DNA of 64,000 nucleotides from Methylococcaceae bacterium (GCA_016715325.1 JADKAL010000007.1:85189-149188), one strand, 5' to 3'. Positions 28,412 through 37,847 are shown, numbered from the stretch's first letter. Translations and numbers: made by a program. The notes: generated by a model not told the origin, from the letters alone.

Positions 28412-28720
28412 TTTTCTTTGCCATTTTTGGCGGCTATTTTGGTTTTATGGAAAACAGCAAAGTAGGGGGCATTCCATGCACCTTGTTTGGTACGTACAAC
28501 ATACCCTACTTGACTTAATAAAAGGTACGCAGTGTATATCCTACAAAACACCTCCAGCCGGACTGGGCATATTGCCCCGTTTAAAGGGTTTCAACGCGGC
28601 ATAACCAAACCGTCGTCAAAATATGCTTGGCGGGGTTAAGATACTCCCCATGCGTTCGGACAATGGGCATCACTCTCGATCAATCCGCCTACCTTCGTTC
28701 GGCACACCTTACCAAGACCG
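28412..28720. other. Intergenic stretch between DUF3570 copies 2 and 3, no gene seen
   Basis: About 310 bp. An inverted pair GTAGGG ... CCCTAC (about 28463-28506) is the only structure noticed. No frame with a convincing start, no tRNA and no known RNA motif are seen. It also contains no obvious terminator for the minus-strand gene that ends at 28721. Confidence 0.4.
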
Positions 28721-31465
28721 TCAAAACCCGTAACTCCAGGTAAAGTTCAGCGCATAATCCCGGTCGAGTTGGTAACCGTTGCAGTCGGTGTGGACGGGTT
28801 GCAACCATTCAAACTTGAGGGTGTTTCCTGCAAATGTGCCGCTTGGGATGGTGACGTTGATTCCTAAACCTAAATCGACAAACTGTCCGCCGTAGTTGGA
28901 TGTATTGTCGAATGTGCCGGCATGAGTTGGGGTATAGGGCGTGCCGTATCGGTTATCATAAATCTGCGGATATTCGCCGCGAATACTGTCTTGCCAGGTG
29001 TATACGCCGCGGACGATGGTTGCCAGCCAATTTGTCCAGTGATAACCGCCCCAAACACTGCTTTGAAAAATATCCCCAAAAGCGAAGCCTGAGCTGTTAC
29101 TGCCTTCTAGTCGTAACGTTCCGGTTGCTTGTGCGCCCCACGAAAACTTATCTGCATTTCCCGCATAGGTTAGGCTAGGTTTGAAATCCCAAGTACCGCT
29201 ACCCAGTTGCATACCGTAATGAATGAAGGCCGGATAAGGGTTGGTGTTGGTTTTTCTCAGCATGACCTGATTGTCTCCTGTCGGCGCGGTACCGCCCAGG
29301 CTAAGTGTCAAATGATGTTGAGGATGGTCGAACAGTTTGAATAGCGCATACAAACCCGTATCGCCGATACCGCCGGTTTGGTGGCTATGCACCGGCCCGC
29401 CGTGGTTGTGACCATGACCGACATGCTCGACGAGCGGCGTCATGTTCATTTCCATATCCACCCATTGCGGCATCAGCATGACCGATAGCCAATCCGTGGG
29501 CGCATACATCAGATCGAGCATGTGCATGTTCATCTTCATTTGTTTGGGTGCGACCATGCACTCTTGGTCGCCGCACCCATTGAACCGGACTTCATCCGGG
29601 ATCACCGTTTGGCTACCTAGCAGCATATCTCCGCCTTGATCATTCCTCATGTAGCGGTAGCCGACCATGAAGTCGCCGGATTTTTCCAGGGCATGGTCGA
29701 ACATGATGCCTGCAGGGGCATTAGAATGGTGATGGACAGCATGGCTTGTATGCAAGTTATCGCCTGAACCCGCCACAGCATCAAGATTGATTTTAAGAGC
29801 TGCATTGGCGACCCAATAGTCGAAATCGGCAAACTTGCCTTCTCCGCCGCTACCTAATTTTAAGCCACCTTGATGGGTATAGTATTCAAAGCCTGTTTCA
29901 AGGCTCACGCCTTTGCTGAATTGTTTGCTGACGGTTATCCCGCCGCTCAACGTGCCGAAACCGGACAAACGCTGGTCGCTTGAATAAAAGTCGGGCAATT
30001 TATTGATGTATCGTTCCGGTACGATGACTGCTCCAGTCTCTTCGTTATAAACAGCCTCTTGGTATATTTCGAAAAAAATCGGCGCATAAAAATCAGCTTT
30101 AGATTGTGAGTAATAACGAATCCTGGGCGTAACCGTCCAGCTGGAACTAAGCGGTTGTACCCAATCGGCTTCAAAGGTATGGGCAACAATACCCCAATCG
30201 TCATGGGCAAAATGGTAATCCAGATGCAAGGCAGAATCGAAAGGTTTAAGGTAATGGTTATAGCCGATAGCCAAGTTGAATTGATTGCGTTCGTCGGGGC
30301 GTATTTCCAGCGTGCTATAGCGGCCTGCGCCTAGTAACTTATTATTTTGAATTTGCTCAGGTGTGCCTGATGCACTCACAATGCTAACCAATTTGTAGGG
30401 GTTCCCCAAATAACCGGTGCTTCGGGTGTAGCCCATACCCAGTTCCAAAATAGCGTCTTTGTTCAGCACTTGGGTTAAGCCAAGTTGAGTGCTCCAATCT
30501 TGGCGGTTGCCGTGCATGATTGCGCCGGTTCGACGGAGCTGTTTCAAATCGTAGGTGCTTTCTACTTCCCCGGCTGAAACCACCGGTTTACTTGATACGA
30601 TTTTATAAATTTCCTCGCCGGAAGGATCGAATCCGAAAAATTCTATTCCAGAATTATTGTATTTACTGGTATCGAAAAATTGCAATCCATCCGGATCCAG
30701 GGTGGCGGATGTATCGCTATTGGTATAACTTACACCGAGATTGACGGTAGTTTGTTTTTGGTTGAAATCCATCCGCCCGCCAAGATTGACAAAGCGAGAT
30801 TCGTAATCGTTCTCCACTGAAATTCCGCCGCCGATATCGACCGCGGCTTCATCCCATTCATAAGTCAATTTAAAGTCACCTTGTTTGCGGGTTTCCGGCG
30901 AAGCGAAGCCTAAGGTATGGACGAGCTTATTATTTTTGCTTCCCGGAACCTCTTGTCCAATAGTGTCGTCATAACCGCCAGATTGATAGATATTTAGGTT
31001 TTTATCCAAGAAAAATTGGGCTTGATCTCTGGCAAGCGGCGATGCCCCGATTATTATCCCAGCGGAAGAATCCGGCTTGGTATAGCGGTACATCGCACGA
31101 TTGCTGGCCGAAACCAATGGAGCGGTAGATAGCGGCGTTGCGCCAGACCATGTGTCCTGCGTGTAATTGAAGGCAAACTTGATCCGGTCGGTCAGGGTAA
31201 ACCTGCCGCTGCCGTGAATACTGTCCACTTCGATAGGGTTTAACTTGTTCGGCAGTTTTGTCGAATAAAAACCACCCTTAAAGTCATACGCCAAACCAGC
31301 AATATCCCGCTTACCTTCCTGATAATGGCTGTACTGAAAGTCCACGCTGTCATCTTCTGCGGCATGGGACGGATTGATCTGGAGTAGGCCCGGTAGAATT
31401 AGCGCAGCAGTGGTTAATGTGTTTAAAAGACTGCTTGATGTGAGGGGTGGCTTGTTGTTTTTCAT
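28721..31465 (-). CDS. DUF3570-type outer-membrane barrel protein, His/Met-rich (copy 3)
   Basis: 914 residues, intact. The signal peptide is at about 1-36 (TLTTAALILPGLLQINPSHA). The DUF3570-like N half holds VDFQYSHYQEGKRDI, NPIEVDSIHGSGRFTLTDRI, NYTQDTWSGATP, SPETRKQGDFKLTYEW and ENDYESRFVNLGGRMDFNQK. The transporter-like C half holds TGGIGDTGLYALFKLF, LGGTAPTGD, MQLGSGTWDFKPSLTY and ends FTWSYGF. The middle has MKMNMHMLDLMYAPTDW, HVGHGHNHGGPVHSHQ and a Cys pair (GCGDQEC). Repeated amphipathic strands and a final Phe indicate a beta-barrel. It has its own sigma-54-like promoter and palindrome pair at 31574-31689. The His/Met clusters hint at copper or another metal, not shown. Confidence 0.85.
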   Translation of the reverse strand: MKNNKPPLTSSSLLNTLTTAALILPGLLQINPSHAAEDDSVDFQYSHYQEGKRDIAGLAYDFKGGFYSTKLPNKLNPIEVDSIHGSGRFTLTDRIKFAFNYTQDTWSGATPLSTAPLVSASNRAMYRYTKPDSSAGIIIGASPLARDQAQFFLDKNLNIYQSGGYDDTIGQEVPGSKNNKLVHTLGFASPETRKQGDFKLTYEWDEAAVDIGGGISVENDYESRFVNLGGRMDFNQKQTTVNLGVSYTNSDTSATLDPDGLQFFDTSKYNNSGIEFFGFDPSGEEIYKIVSSKPVVSAGEVESTYDLKQLRRTGAIMHGNRQDWSTQLGLTQVLNKDAILELGMGYTRSTGYLGNPYKLVSIVSASGTPEQIQNNKLLGAGRYSTLEIRPDERNQFNLAIGYNHYLKPFDSALHLDYHFAHDDWGIVAHTFEADWVQPLSSSWTVTPRIRYYSQSKADFYAPIFFEIYQEAVYNEETGAVIVPERYINKLPDFYSSDQRLSGFGTLSGGITVSKQFSKGVSLETGFEYYTHQGGLKLGSGGEGKFADFDYWVANAALKINLDAVAGSGDNLHTSHAVHHHSNAPAGIMFDHALEKSGDFMVGYRYMRNDQGGDMLLGSQTVIPDEVRFNGCGDQECMVAPKQMKMNMHMLDLMYAPTDWLSVMLMPQWVDMEMNMTPLVEHVGHGHNHGGPVHSHQTGGIGDTGLYALFKLFDHPQHHLTLSLGGTAPTGDNQVMLRKTNTNPYPAFIHYGMQLGSGTWDFKPSLTYAGNADKFSWGAQATGTLRLEGSNSSGFAFGDIFQSSVWGGYHWTNWLATIVRGVYTWQDSIRGEYPQIYDNRYGTPYTPTHAGTFDNTSNYGGQFVDLGLGINVTIPSGTFAGNTLKFEWLQPVHTDCNGYQLDRDYALNFTWSYGF

Positions 31466-31573
31466 ATTATTCTTATTGTTTTATAAAATATCGAATGCCA
31501 AATGGATGGTTGGGTTGTTTCGAAAGAAGCAACGCTTCGGTGTATTCGTCCAAATGATCTAGCTAAATATATA

Positions 31574-31589
31574 AGCAATAAGTATGCCG
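31574..31589 (-). promoter_or_regulatory. Sigma-54 promoter candidate for DUF3570 copy 3
   Basis: On the minus strand CGGCATACTTATTGCT: GG-N10-GC with a TTGCT -12 half. The gene starts at 31465, about 100 bp downstream. The pair at 31653-31689 is centred 95 bp upstream of the -12 GC, as for copy 2. Confidence 0.75.
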
Positions 31590-31652
31590 ATAGCTTGATG
31601 TCAACGGCGATGGGGATTGCAGGCCGCGGGGCTTCTTTAGATTTTGAAAAAG

Positions 31653-31689
31653 TGTGTGATATGACACAGTCACTGTGTCATATCACACA
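31653..31689. promoter_or_regulatory. Best paired palindromes, putative UAS of DUF3570 copy 3
   Basis: TGTGTGATATGACACA (31653-31668), spacer GTCAC, TGTGTCATATCACACA (31674-31689). The two copies are exact inverted repeats of each other and the symmetry extends into flanking AAAAAGTG and CACTTTTT. The whole could also fold into a long hairpin with a T-run, but neither neighbouring gene ends here: both are transcribed away from it. Confidence 0.75.
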
Positions 31690-31870
31690 CTTTTTCAAAC
31701 TGTTCGATTTAAACCAAGAGGAACGGAGCGGAACAGAAAATATTTTAAAAGTAATTGATATACATAGATAAATGCATAAATGAATAATGTCTGCGCCTAA
31801 CGTTATCGGTTTTTAAAGAGTTAGGAAATTCGGATTAAGAGCCGATTTTTAACCGTATTTATTTGCAAAT
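31690..31870. other. Divergent intergenic region between DUF3570 copy 3 and fecI at 32196
   Basis: The 730-bp gap 31466-32195 holds only regulatory sites listed separately (31574, 31653, 31871, 32041). In this central part no gene is seen; small open frames lack ribosome sites and family resemblance. It is AT-rich. Confidence 0.5.
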
Positions 31871-31886
31871 TGTGTTATTTCACACA
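31871..31886. promoter_or_regulatory. Single island palindrome upstream of fecI at 32196
   Basis: TGTGTTATTTCACACA, about 176 bp upstream of the -12 GC of the promoter at 32041. It is unpaired; windows 21 bp to either side do not match. Confidence 0.55.
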
Positions 31887-32040
31887 CTTTGTTTTTGCTG
31901 GAAATTAATAAATAAAGATAAAAAATCATAGCTTTAGTGTAAGTGTCCGTATAGAAAAATGAGCTTTGTTAGAGAGGATAGGCTTTATAATTTTCAGTAA
32001 AAAAATCATAAGTAACTGAATAAGTAACATAAAAATAATG

Positions 32041-32056
32041 TGGCTTATTAATTGCT
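32041..32056 (+). promoter_or_regulatory. Sigma-54 promoter candidate for fecI at 32196
   Basis: TGGCTTATTAATTGCT: GG-N10-GC and a TTGCT -12 half. It leaves a leader of about 130 nt before the sigma gene. Confidence 0.7.
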
Positions 32057-32195
32057 TATATTTCTTATAAAAGTCATTTAACGATTTCAAGACGGGTAAT
32101 GACTTGCCTAAATGCATGTTCTCTCTCATTAATGCGACGGATGTTAAAAAAAGCGCTAACACCACTTTTAAAAATTATTTTTCAATAGCTTAGTT

Positions 32196-32714
32196 ATGAA
32201 AGTTATTAACGCTATCGATGAATATCTGAACCGAATTTACCTCGAGAATCACGCGGCATTGTTGCGTTTTTTAACGTTATCTACAAAATGCCCGGAGACT
32301 GCCGCCGATCTAGCTCAGGAAGTCTATTTGAAACTACCCGGATTGAAACCTGTCCCAAATTCCGAACATGAAATTAAAGCTTGGTTGTTTCGCGTGGCGT
32401 CGAATATTGCGGTTGATCATTACCGAACGAAAAAACGGCATTTGGAAATAATAAATGACGAATTGCCGCAAAGAGATATCTCTAACCAAGTTCCCACACC
32501 GGAAACGCTGTTTTTCCAGGAGGAACAATTACGGGAAATTCAAAATTCTCTTAATGAATTGCCCTCTGTTTGCACGGAAGTGTTATACCTCAGTCGGATT
32601 GAAGGGCTAACGCACCAAGCCATTGCCGAGCGTTTGGGTATATCCAAAAGCTGGGTTGAAAAACAATTGTTCCGGGCATTGGACCATTTGCGAAAATCCA
32701 TGCACGACGATTGA
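32196..32714 (+). CDS. FecI-type ECF sigma factor
   Basis: 172 residues. Region 2 is at about residues 15-80 (ETAADLAQEVYLKL, EIKAWLFRVASNIAVDHYRTKK). Region 4 is at about 115-165 (LPSVCTEVLYLSRIEGLTHQAI, then ISKSWVEKQLFRALDHL). It is followed by fecR, a small secreted protein and a receptor on the same strand. A sigma-54-like promoter and palindromes precede it. It is the most diverged of the four sigma factors in the window by eye. Confidence 0.92.
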   Translation: MKVINAIDEYLNRIYLENHAALLRFLTLSTKCPETAADLAQEVYLKLPGLKPVPNSEHEIKAWLFRVASNIAVDHYRTKKRHLEIINDELPQRDISNQVPTPETLFFQEEQLREIQNSLNELPSVCTEVLYLSRIEGLTHQAIAERLGISKSWVEKQLFRALDHLRKSMHDD

Positions 32715-32785
32715 ATAGTACGGTTTTTGAGAACGTTATTCGTTATAGTAATGACACTATTTATTCGGCGTTCTCAAGAAAAGTA

Positions 32786-33808
32786 ATGAAAAAGCTTATT
32801 ACAAACAACCGCGATCGGCTTGAGCAGGAGGTTGTCGAGTGGTTGATCTATTTGACTTCGGGAGAGGCGATGCCCAATGATTTTGCCGAGTTTGCTCAGT
32901 GGCAAAAACGAAGTCCGGCGCATAAAGAAGCATACCGTAAAATTTCCGGGCTTTGGGATAATCTCGATAAACCCTTACTCGCCTGGCGAGATCAAACGGA
33001 TATTTCAATACAACCTCAATCTTACTACGTCCAGCAATCAGCGGCAGCGTCCATCGGTATACAAAAGCAATCGCCTTTAAAAAAAATAAGCGGTTTTATT
33101 GTTACCGCTGTGCTTTTAACGGTCTTATTTACCAGCCTGTTTCCCGATTACCTGATTTCAACTCAAGCCGATTACCGTACCCGAATCGGCGAGCAAAAAA
33201 CTATTTCACTATCCGACGGCAGTTCAGTCCATTTGAATACTAATTCCGCTATTAAGGTGAATTACAACGAAAAGACAAGGACTGTCGAACTGATAAAAGG
33301 AGAAGCCGTATTCACCGTTGCCCATAACACAAATAGACCTTTTATTGTGCGTTCGGGAGAAGTCCGAACCCGTGCAGTGGGTACCCAATTTGTCGTTCGT
33401 TACGACAGCCGCCTGAGCTCGGTGACCTTATTAGAGGGTAAGGTTCTTGTGGCGTCAGATAGGGAGAGCAACATAAACCGAACAACGCTAACCTTAATTC
33501 CAGGCGACCGGATAAGTTTTAGTGAAAACCGTCTCGATTCTGAAATTAAACATCATGTATCGGGTGCGGATGCGTGGCGAAAAGGTCGATTGCAATTCGA
33601 TAACATAACGTTGGAACAAGCTGTGAACGAAATCAACCGCTACCGGCGGGGATCGGTCAAACTGCTTGCGTCTCAATTGGCTATGCGTGAAATCAATGGG
33701 GTCGTCGACTTAACACAGATCGATGCTTGGCTCGACGCTCTTGAAACCCTGATGCCCTTAACAGTTTATCGGTTCGGACCGTGGATATTTATCCGTGCGA
33801 AAACCTGA
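32786..33808 (+). CDS. FecR family anti-sigma factor / transducer
   Basis: 340 residues from the ATG at 32786, where the product begins MKKLITNNRDRLEQEV. A TTG start at 32711 would overlap the sigma gene and add 25 residues with no family resemblance. The N-terminal cytoplasmic domain (EVVEWLIYLTSG, FAEFAQWQKRSPAHKEAYRKI) is followed by a TM helix at about 100-120 (GFIVTAVLLTVLFTSLF), the periplasmic FecR domain (QKTISLSDGSSVHLNTNSAI, GEAVFTVAHNTNRPFIV, AVGTQFVVR) and a C-terminal segment (LEQAVNEINRYRRG). Partners are the sigma factor at 32196 and the receptor at 34427. Confidence 0.9.
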   Translation: MKKLITNNRDRLEQEVVEWLIYLTSGEAMPNDFAEFAQWQKRSPAHKEAYRKISGLWDNLDKPLLAWRDQTDISIQPQSYYVQQSAAASIGIQKQSPLKKISGFIVTAVLLTVLFTSLFPDYLISTQADYRTRIGEQKTISLSDGSSVHLNTNSAIKVNYNEKTRTVELIKGEAVFTVAHNTNRPFIVRSGEVRTRAVGTQFVVRYDSRLSSVTLLEGKVLVASDRESNINRTTLTLIPGDRISFSENRLDSEIKHHVSGADAWRKGRLQFDNITLEQAVNEINRYRRGSVKLLASQLAMREINGVVDLTQIDAWLDALETLMPLTVYRFGPWIFIRAKT

Positions 33809-33888
33809 AAAATAATTTGAGGATGTATGCGGAATAAGAAGCAGATAAACGTATTAAGAAATAACAAAATCGTAATAGGAACCAAAAT

Positions 33889-34233
33889 ATGAAATTATCG
33901 AAATTTTTAATGTTTGTATTAAGCCTTGTTTGTTTGAATGCACAGGCAGGAAATCTGATGAACGGTCAATGGCAAGCCGCCAACTGCGGGCAAAAACCGC
34001 CTTCGCCGACGATCAATACAAAGAGCGTGGACGCTTTCAACCAAAGCATCAAGGACATCAATGCTTGGCAAGCTAAAGCCCAGGAATATTACAACTGCAT
34101 TGTCAAAGAAGCGAATATTGATAACCAAATTATCGCCACAACGGCGAATTCCGCTCAGGATGAGTTTAAAAATGAAGTGAATCGAATCCAGAAAGAAGCG
34201 GAGGCTGGAAAAGCCAAAGTTGAAAAGGATTAA
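33889..34233 (+). CDS. Small secreted helical protein, unknown
   Basis: 114 residues with a clear signal peptide (MKLSKFLMFVLSLVCLNAQA). The mature part is mostly charged helix (SAQDEFKNEVNRIQKEAEAG) with two Cys (AANCGQKPP, EYYNCIVKE) about 32 residues apart that may form a disulfide. I recognise no named family. It lies between fecR and the receptor in the same direction, 80 bp after fecR, so it may belong to the uptake system. Export to the periplasm is inferred from the signal peptide. Confidence 0.75.
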   Translation: MKLSKFLMFVLSLVCLNAQAGNLMNGQWQAANCGQKPPSPTINTKSVDAFNQSIKDINAWQAKAQEYYNCIVKEANIDNQIIATTANSAQDEFKNEVNRIQKEAEAGKAKVEKD

Positions 34234-34356
34234 ACCGCTAGAAAACTTTGGTGTTATATGAATCATAGTGGGTAACACAAGGACTATCAAGGTTTTATGG
34301 CGCTCCGTAAAAATAAATACGTTCTTGGTGGCTATCAAAAAAAATTTAAAAAATAG

Positions 34357-34384
34357 TACGGTTTTTTATTGCCTTATTCGTTTT
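34357..34384 (+). promoter_or_regulatory. Weak candidate ECF-type promoter for the receptor at 34427
   Basis: TACGGTTTTTT starts 22 bp before CGTTTT, a looser version of the arrangement at 10030, 13243 and 44213 (CGTCTT there). Confidence 0.25.
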
Positions 34385-34426
34385 AAGGAAAGTTTACATC
34401 TTCTTTTCTAACTAATAAGGTAATTT

Positions 34427-36934
34427 ATGAACCGTAAAATGCTGTCGAAAATTAAATCTTTTAGAGAAAGCGGCCGATCGAATTCTTTTGTATGGCTGCT
34501 CGGCCTATTCGTGTTATCGGTTAATTATTCTGCCCATGCACAAGAAAAATTTTCGACTGGCGATCAACCTTTACGAACCGCTTTAACAGAGTTTGCGGAT
34601 AAGTCGGGTATTCAATTCGTTTACGATGCGGCTTTAGTGGAAGGATTGACCGCTCCAAAGATAAGCAACGTTACCGATACTAGGCAAGTTATGTCGGAAT
34701 TGCTGAAACACTCGGGAATAAACTATCGCTTTACCGGTCCGGATACGGCGGTGCTTTACCGGGCCGAGAAAAGTGAGTCTGAGTTAACGACTGCCGATTC
34801 GTCGAATCTTCTTCCCGTCGCACAAGTAAGCAATGATGCGGAAAGTACAGATAACATAACCGTATTGCCCAAAGTCATTGTTGACGCAGCGCCAGAAAAT
34901 GACAGACTCAACAATATTATCGTCAACAAGAACGATAGCCGGTTTGATAAATCTTATTCGGCAAAATCGTCTAGTTCGTCTACCAAAACCGATACGCCGA
35001 TTATAGAGACTCCGCAGTCTATTCAGGTAATTAAACGTTCTCTCATAAACGATCAACAAAATATTATGGTCAGCGAAGCGTTAAGAAATGTCAGCGGAGT
35101 TACGACCATGAGTTCCGTATTTACCCCAGCGGCTGATTTCACTCGAATACGTGGTTTTGCCGCCGAACAACTTGTTGACGGCTTCACGCAATATTACAAT
35201 CCCGGCGATAAGGAAAGCATAGTCAACATCGACCGTATTGAAGTATTAAAAGGCACTAACGGTATTTTGTATAGCGGCGGCTCCGGCTCGCCGGTGGGTG
35301 GGGTGGTCAATATCACCTCTAAGCTGCCGCAAGCCGACCCGTTCGGTGAAATCGGCTTTAAGATCGGCACTAACAGTTGGTATCAGCCCTATTTGGATGT
35401 CAATCAACCGATTAACGATAACGTATTATTTCGCTTTACAGGCGAATACACCAATTCGGGCAGTTATCTGGATGTCGTCGAAACCGAACGCTTTAACCTG
35501 AACCCGACCTTTACTTTTACCGATAATGAAAAAACCGCATTCACAGTGCAAGCTAAAGTCTCGCGCTGGGAACAACCGGAATACCAAGGCTTGCCTGCAA
35601 CCGGAACGATTACCGGCGATTTCACAATACCTAAAAACACCTTTATCGGACCGCGCGACATTCCCAACAGCACCAGCGAATTCAACGGCGTGTGGGGAAC
35701 GCTGGACCATAAGTTTAACGATGTGTGGTCGATTAATCTCAAAGCCCGTTATTCCCAGTCTGAGTTTAGGGAGCTTGCTCAAGCTTTATTAGGTGGCGAT
35801 GCATTTTCCGATTCACCGTTTTTTCCTCCATCGACGTGGGGTTTATTGAATGTGGAACTTTATCAGGAGCAAGAAGAGCGTAGTTTTTTGGGTAATTTAA
35901 CGGCTAAGTTCGATTACGGCCCGACCAAGAACACGTTCATGATCGGCGCGGACCACAGCGATTTTGCAGATAAAGGGTTTATAGATTTTCCATTTTCCCC
36001 CGGCTTCGTTGACCTCAGCAATCCGGTTTTTACCATGCCTTTTACAAAGCCGGGATTAGGCGTCAATAATTCATTCGTCGATAACACCACCTACGGTGGA
36101 TATGTTCAATGGCAAAGCACATTGTACGAGCGTCTGCATTTATTGGGTAGCGTTAGGATCGGTCATGTCGGCATCGATTATGCCAGTACATCAGGAGCCT
36201 TCCAGACCGATAAAACAAAATTTCTGCCTCGAGTCGGCGGTGTTTTTGATATTACGGATGAGTTTTCCGTATTCGTTAATTATAACGAAGGCATGAGAGG
36301 ACAACCTTTCAGTGTATTTAGTCCCGGCACCACTGCACTGCCTGCGGAATCGAGAACGCTCGAAGGCGGGTTAAAATTCGATTTCGCTCATCAACTAACC
36401 GGTCAAATTGCCGGTTATCAAATTGACCGGACCAATATCGCGGTAAGTTCAGGCATATTCGGTTCAATTCCCGAAGGAAGACAAAGATCGTTAGGTATCG
36501 AAACAGACGTGGTATGGCAGCCGACTGAAGCCTTGAGCTTTTTGCTCAACTACGCCCACACCAATGCCGAATTCACTTCGGATCTTGCCGGTGCAGGTAT
36601 TAAAAAAGGGAATAAGGTGTCGTTGGTCCCTGAAAACTCAGGGCGTTTATGGGTCAATTATCGTTTTCAACAGCCTATGTTAAGAGGCTTGAGTATCGGA
36701 GGCGGGCTTTACGCGCAGTCTGGAGCTTATTTATCCGACAACAATAATTTCAAAACCGATGGCTTTCATACCTTCGACGCCAGTGTCGCTTATGAGTACG
36801 ACCGCTTTAAGCTGGCGGCGACTATTAAAAACCTGACCGACGAAGATTATTTTCAAACTTTCGGTTATCTCGGCGGACATGTTATTCCGGCGGAAGGCAC
36901 GTCGGCTTATGTGACCGGGTCGGTCAAATTTTAA
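34427..36934 (+). CDS. TonB-dependent siderophore receptor, transducer type
   Basis: 835 residues. A long N-terminal leader holds the signal peptide (hydrophobic WLLGLFVLSVNYSAHA, about 23-39). The STN domain follows at about 42-100 (LRTALTEFADKSGIQFVYDA), then a box-like LPKVIVDAAPE at about 147, the plug (KTDTPIIETPQSIQVIKR, VLKGTNGILYSGGSGSPVGG) and a barrel ending YVTGSVKF. The plug motif differs from the GRxEPGGxxN pattern of the other receptors, so the ligand class may differ. It should signal through the FecR at 32786. The DJ-1/PfpI gene begins 11 bp after its stop codon. Confidence 0.94.
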   Translation: MNRKMLSKIKSFRESGRSNSFVWLLGLFVLSVNYSAHAQEKFSTGDQPLRTALTEFADKSGIQFVYDAALVEGLTAPKISNVTDTRQVMSELLKHSGINYRFTGPDTAVLYRAEKSESELTTADSSNLLPVAQVSNDAESTDNITVLPKVIVDAAPENDRLNNIIVNKNDSRFDKSYSAKSSSSSTKTDTPIIETPQSIQVIKRSLINDQQNIMVSEALRNVSGVTTMSSVFTPAADFTRIRGFAAEQLVDGFTQYYNPGDKESIVNIDRIEVLKGTNGILYSGGSGSPVGGVVNITSKLPQADPFGEIGFKIGTNSWYQPYLDVNQPINDNVLFRFTGEYTNSGSYLDVVETERFNLNPTFTFTDNEKTAFTVQAKVSRWEQPEYQGLPATGTITGDFTIPKNTFIGPRDIPNSTSEFNGVWGTLDHKFNDVWSINLKARYSQSEFRELAQALLGGDAFSDSPFFPPSTWGLLNVELYQEQEERSFLGNLTAKFDYGPTKNTFMIGADHSDFADKGFIDFPFSPGFVDLSNPVFTMPFTKPGLGVNNSFVDNTTYGGYVQWQSTLYERLHLLGSVRIGHVGIDYASTSGAFQTDKTKFLPRVGGVFDITDEFSVFVNYNEGMRGQPFSVFSPGTTALPAESRTLEGGLKFDFAHQLTGQIAGYQIDRTNIAVSSGIFGSIPEGRQRSLGIETDVVWQPTEALSFLLNYAHTNAEFTSDLAGAGIKKGNKVSLVPENSGRLWVNYRFQQPMLRGLSIGGGLYAQSGAYLSDNNNFKTDGFHTFDASVAYEYDRFKLAATIKNLTDEDYFQTFGYLGGHVIPAEGTSAYVTGSVKF

Positions 36935-36944
36935 GGTGCAAAAG

Positions 36945-37847
36945 ATGGATCGCAGACAATTCAATAAATCCATATTATGGGCAGGCGCCGTTTCGCCTTT
37001 ATTAGCAAGTTGTAAAACATCGGTCATTAACGATGCGTAGAAATCGCCAGTTTTGCCTGTGACAGATTACGGCAAAATCAGCAAAGATAAAGCGAACACA
37101 ATGTCCCATAACGCTCATGAAGCATTTATGGCCGTTAGAGAGCAGGGGTTTAAAATGATGGGGAATGAGCATATGGTTATGTTTCTATACCCCGGAATGA
37201 ACCCTCTGGATTTAGTAGCTCCCCAGTACTTGTTTGCCTCCATGATGGGCGCGAAAATTTATTTGATCTCGTCGAATAACGATTTACAGCCGGTTTCGAG
37301 CGGAGGCGGGTTGGCAATTCTGCCGACCCACACCTGGGGAGAGTGCTACGCTAAGCCGGATGTTTTGTTCTTACCCGGCGGCGCTCAAGGGACCTTGGAG
37401 GTGATGAAAAATACTTTGTTTATCGACTTTATCAAAAACAAAGCGCCTGTATCGAAATATATCACCAGCGTATGTACGGGCAGTCTAATATTAGGTAAAG
37501 CGGGCTTGTTGAAAGGCAAACGGGCAACCTCGCATTGGGTAACCTTAGACATGCTGGCAAAACAAGGTGCAATTCCGGTTAATGAGCGTGTCGTTTGGGA
37601 CACGCTATCGGGTACAAATGGGAAGATCGTCACCGGCGGAGGAGTGACCGCTGGTATTGATTTCGGTCTGGAAATCGTAGCGGCTCTTCGGGGGAAGACT
37701 TATGCCGAGGCCATTCAGTTGGAAGCGGAATATAATCCGAAGCCGCCTTTTAACGCGGGTTCGCCCGATACCGCATCGCCTTTTGTTCGAGATAATCTCA
37801 AGAATATCTATGCGCCATTCCTGGTAGATCTTGTGTCCGTACTTTAA
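36945..37847 (+). pseudogene. DJ-1/PfpI family protein with exported (Tat/lipoprotein-like) N-terminus, broken by an in-frame TAG
   Basis: From the ATG at 36945 (AAGGTG ribosome site 6 bp upstream) the frame encodes MDRRQF, a hydrophobic stretch and a lipobox-like LLASC, then stops at TAG 37038-37040 after 31 residues. The same frame is open directly beyond the stop to 37847 and encodes a DJ-1/PfpI domain (MVMFLYPGMNPLDLVAPQY, VLFLPGGAQGT, SVCTGSLILGKAGLLKGKRA with the nucleophile Cys, TSHW). If the TAG were read through, the product would be a 300-residue exported protein. Otherwise the domain may start at TTG 37053 or ATG 37101 and stay in the cytosol. It overlaps the receptor operon, which suggests a link to its cargo. 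Confidence 0.75.

Noticed and set aside
31645..31700. Rho-independent terminator (perfect hairpin with T-run)
   Set aside because: Neither neighbour ends here; both genes read away from it. Other pairs of the same motif (7726, 28280) are not inverted and cannot form the hairpin, so protein binding fits all cases better.
36945..37847. Pyrrolysine or selenocysteine recoding at the TAG
   Set aside because: TAG is not selenocysteine (UGA), no pyrrolysine genes are seen, and the site is next to a signal peptide rather than in a catalytic motif.
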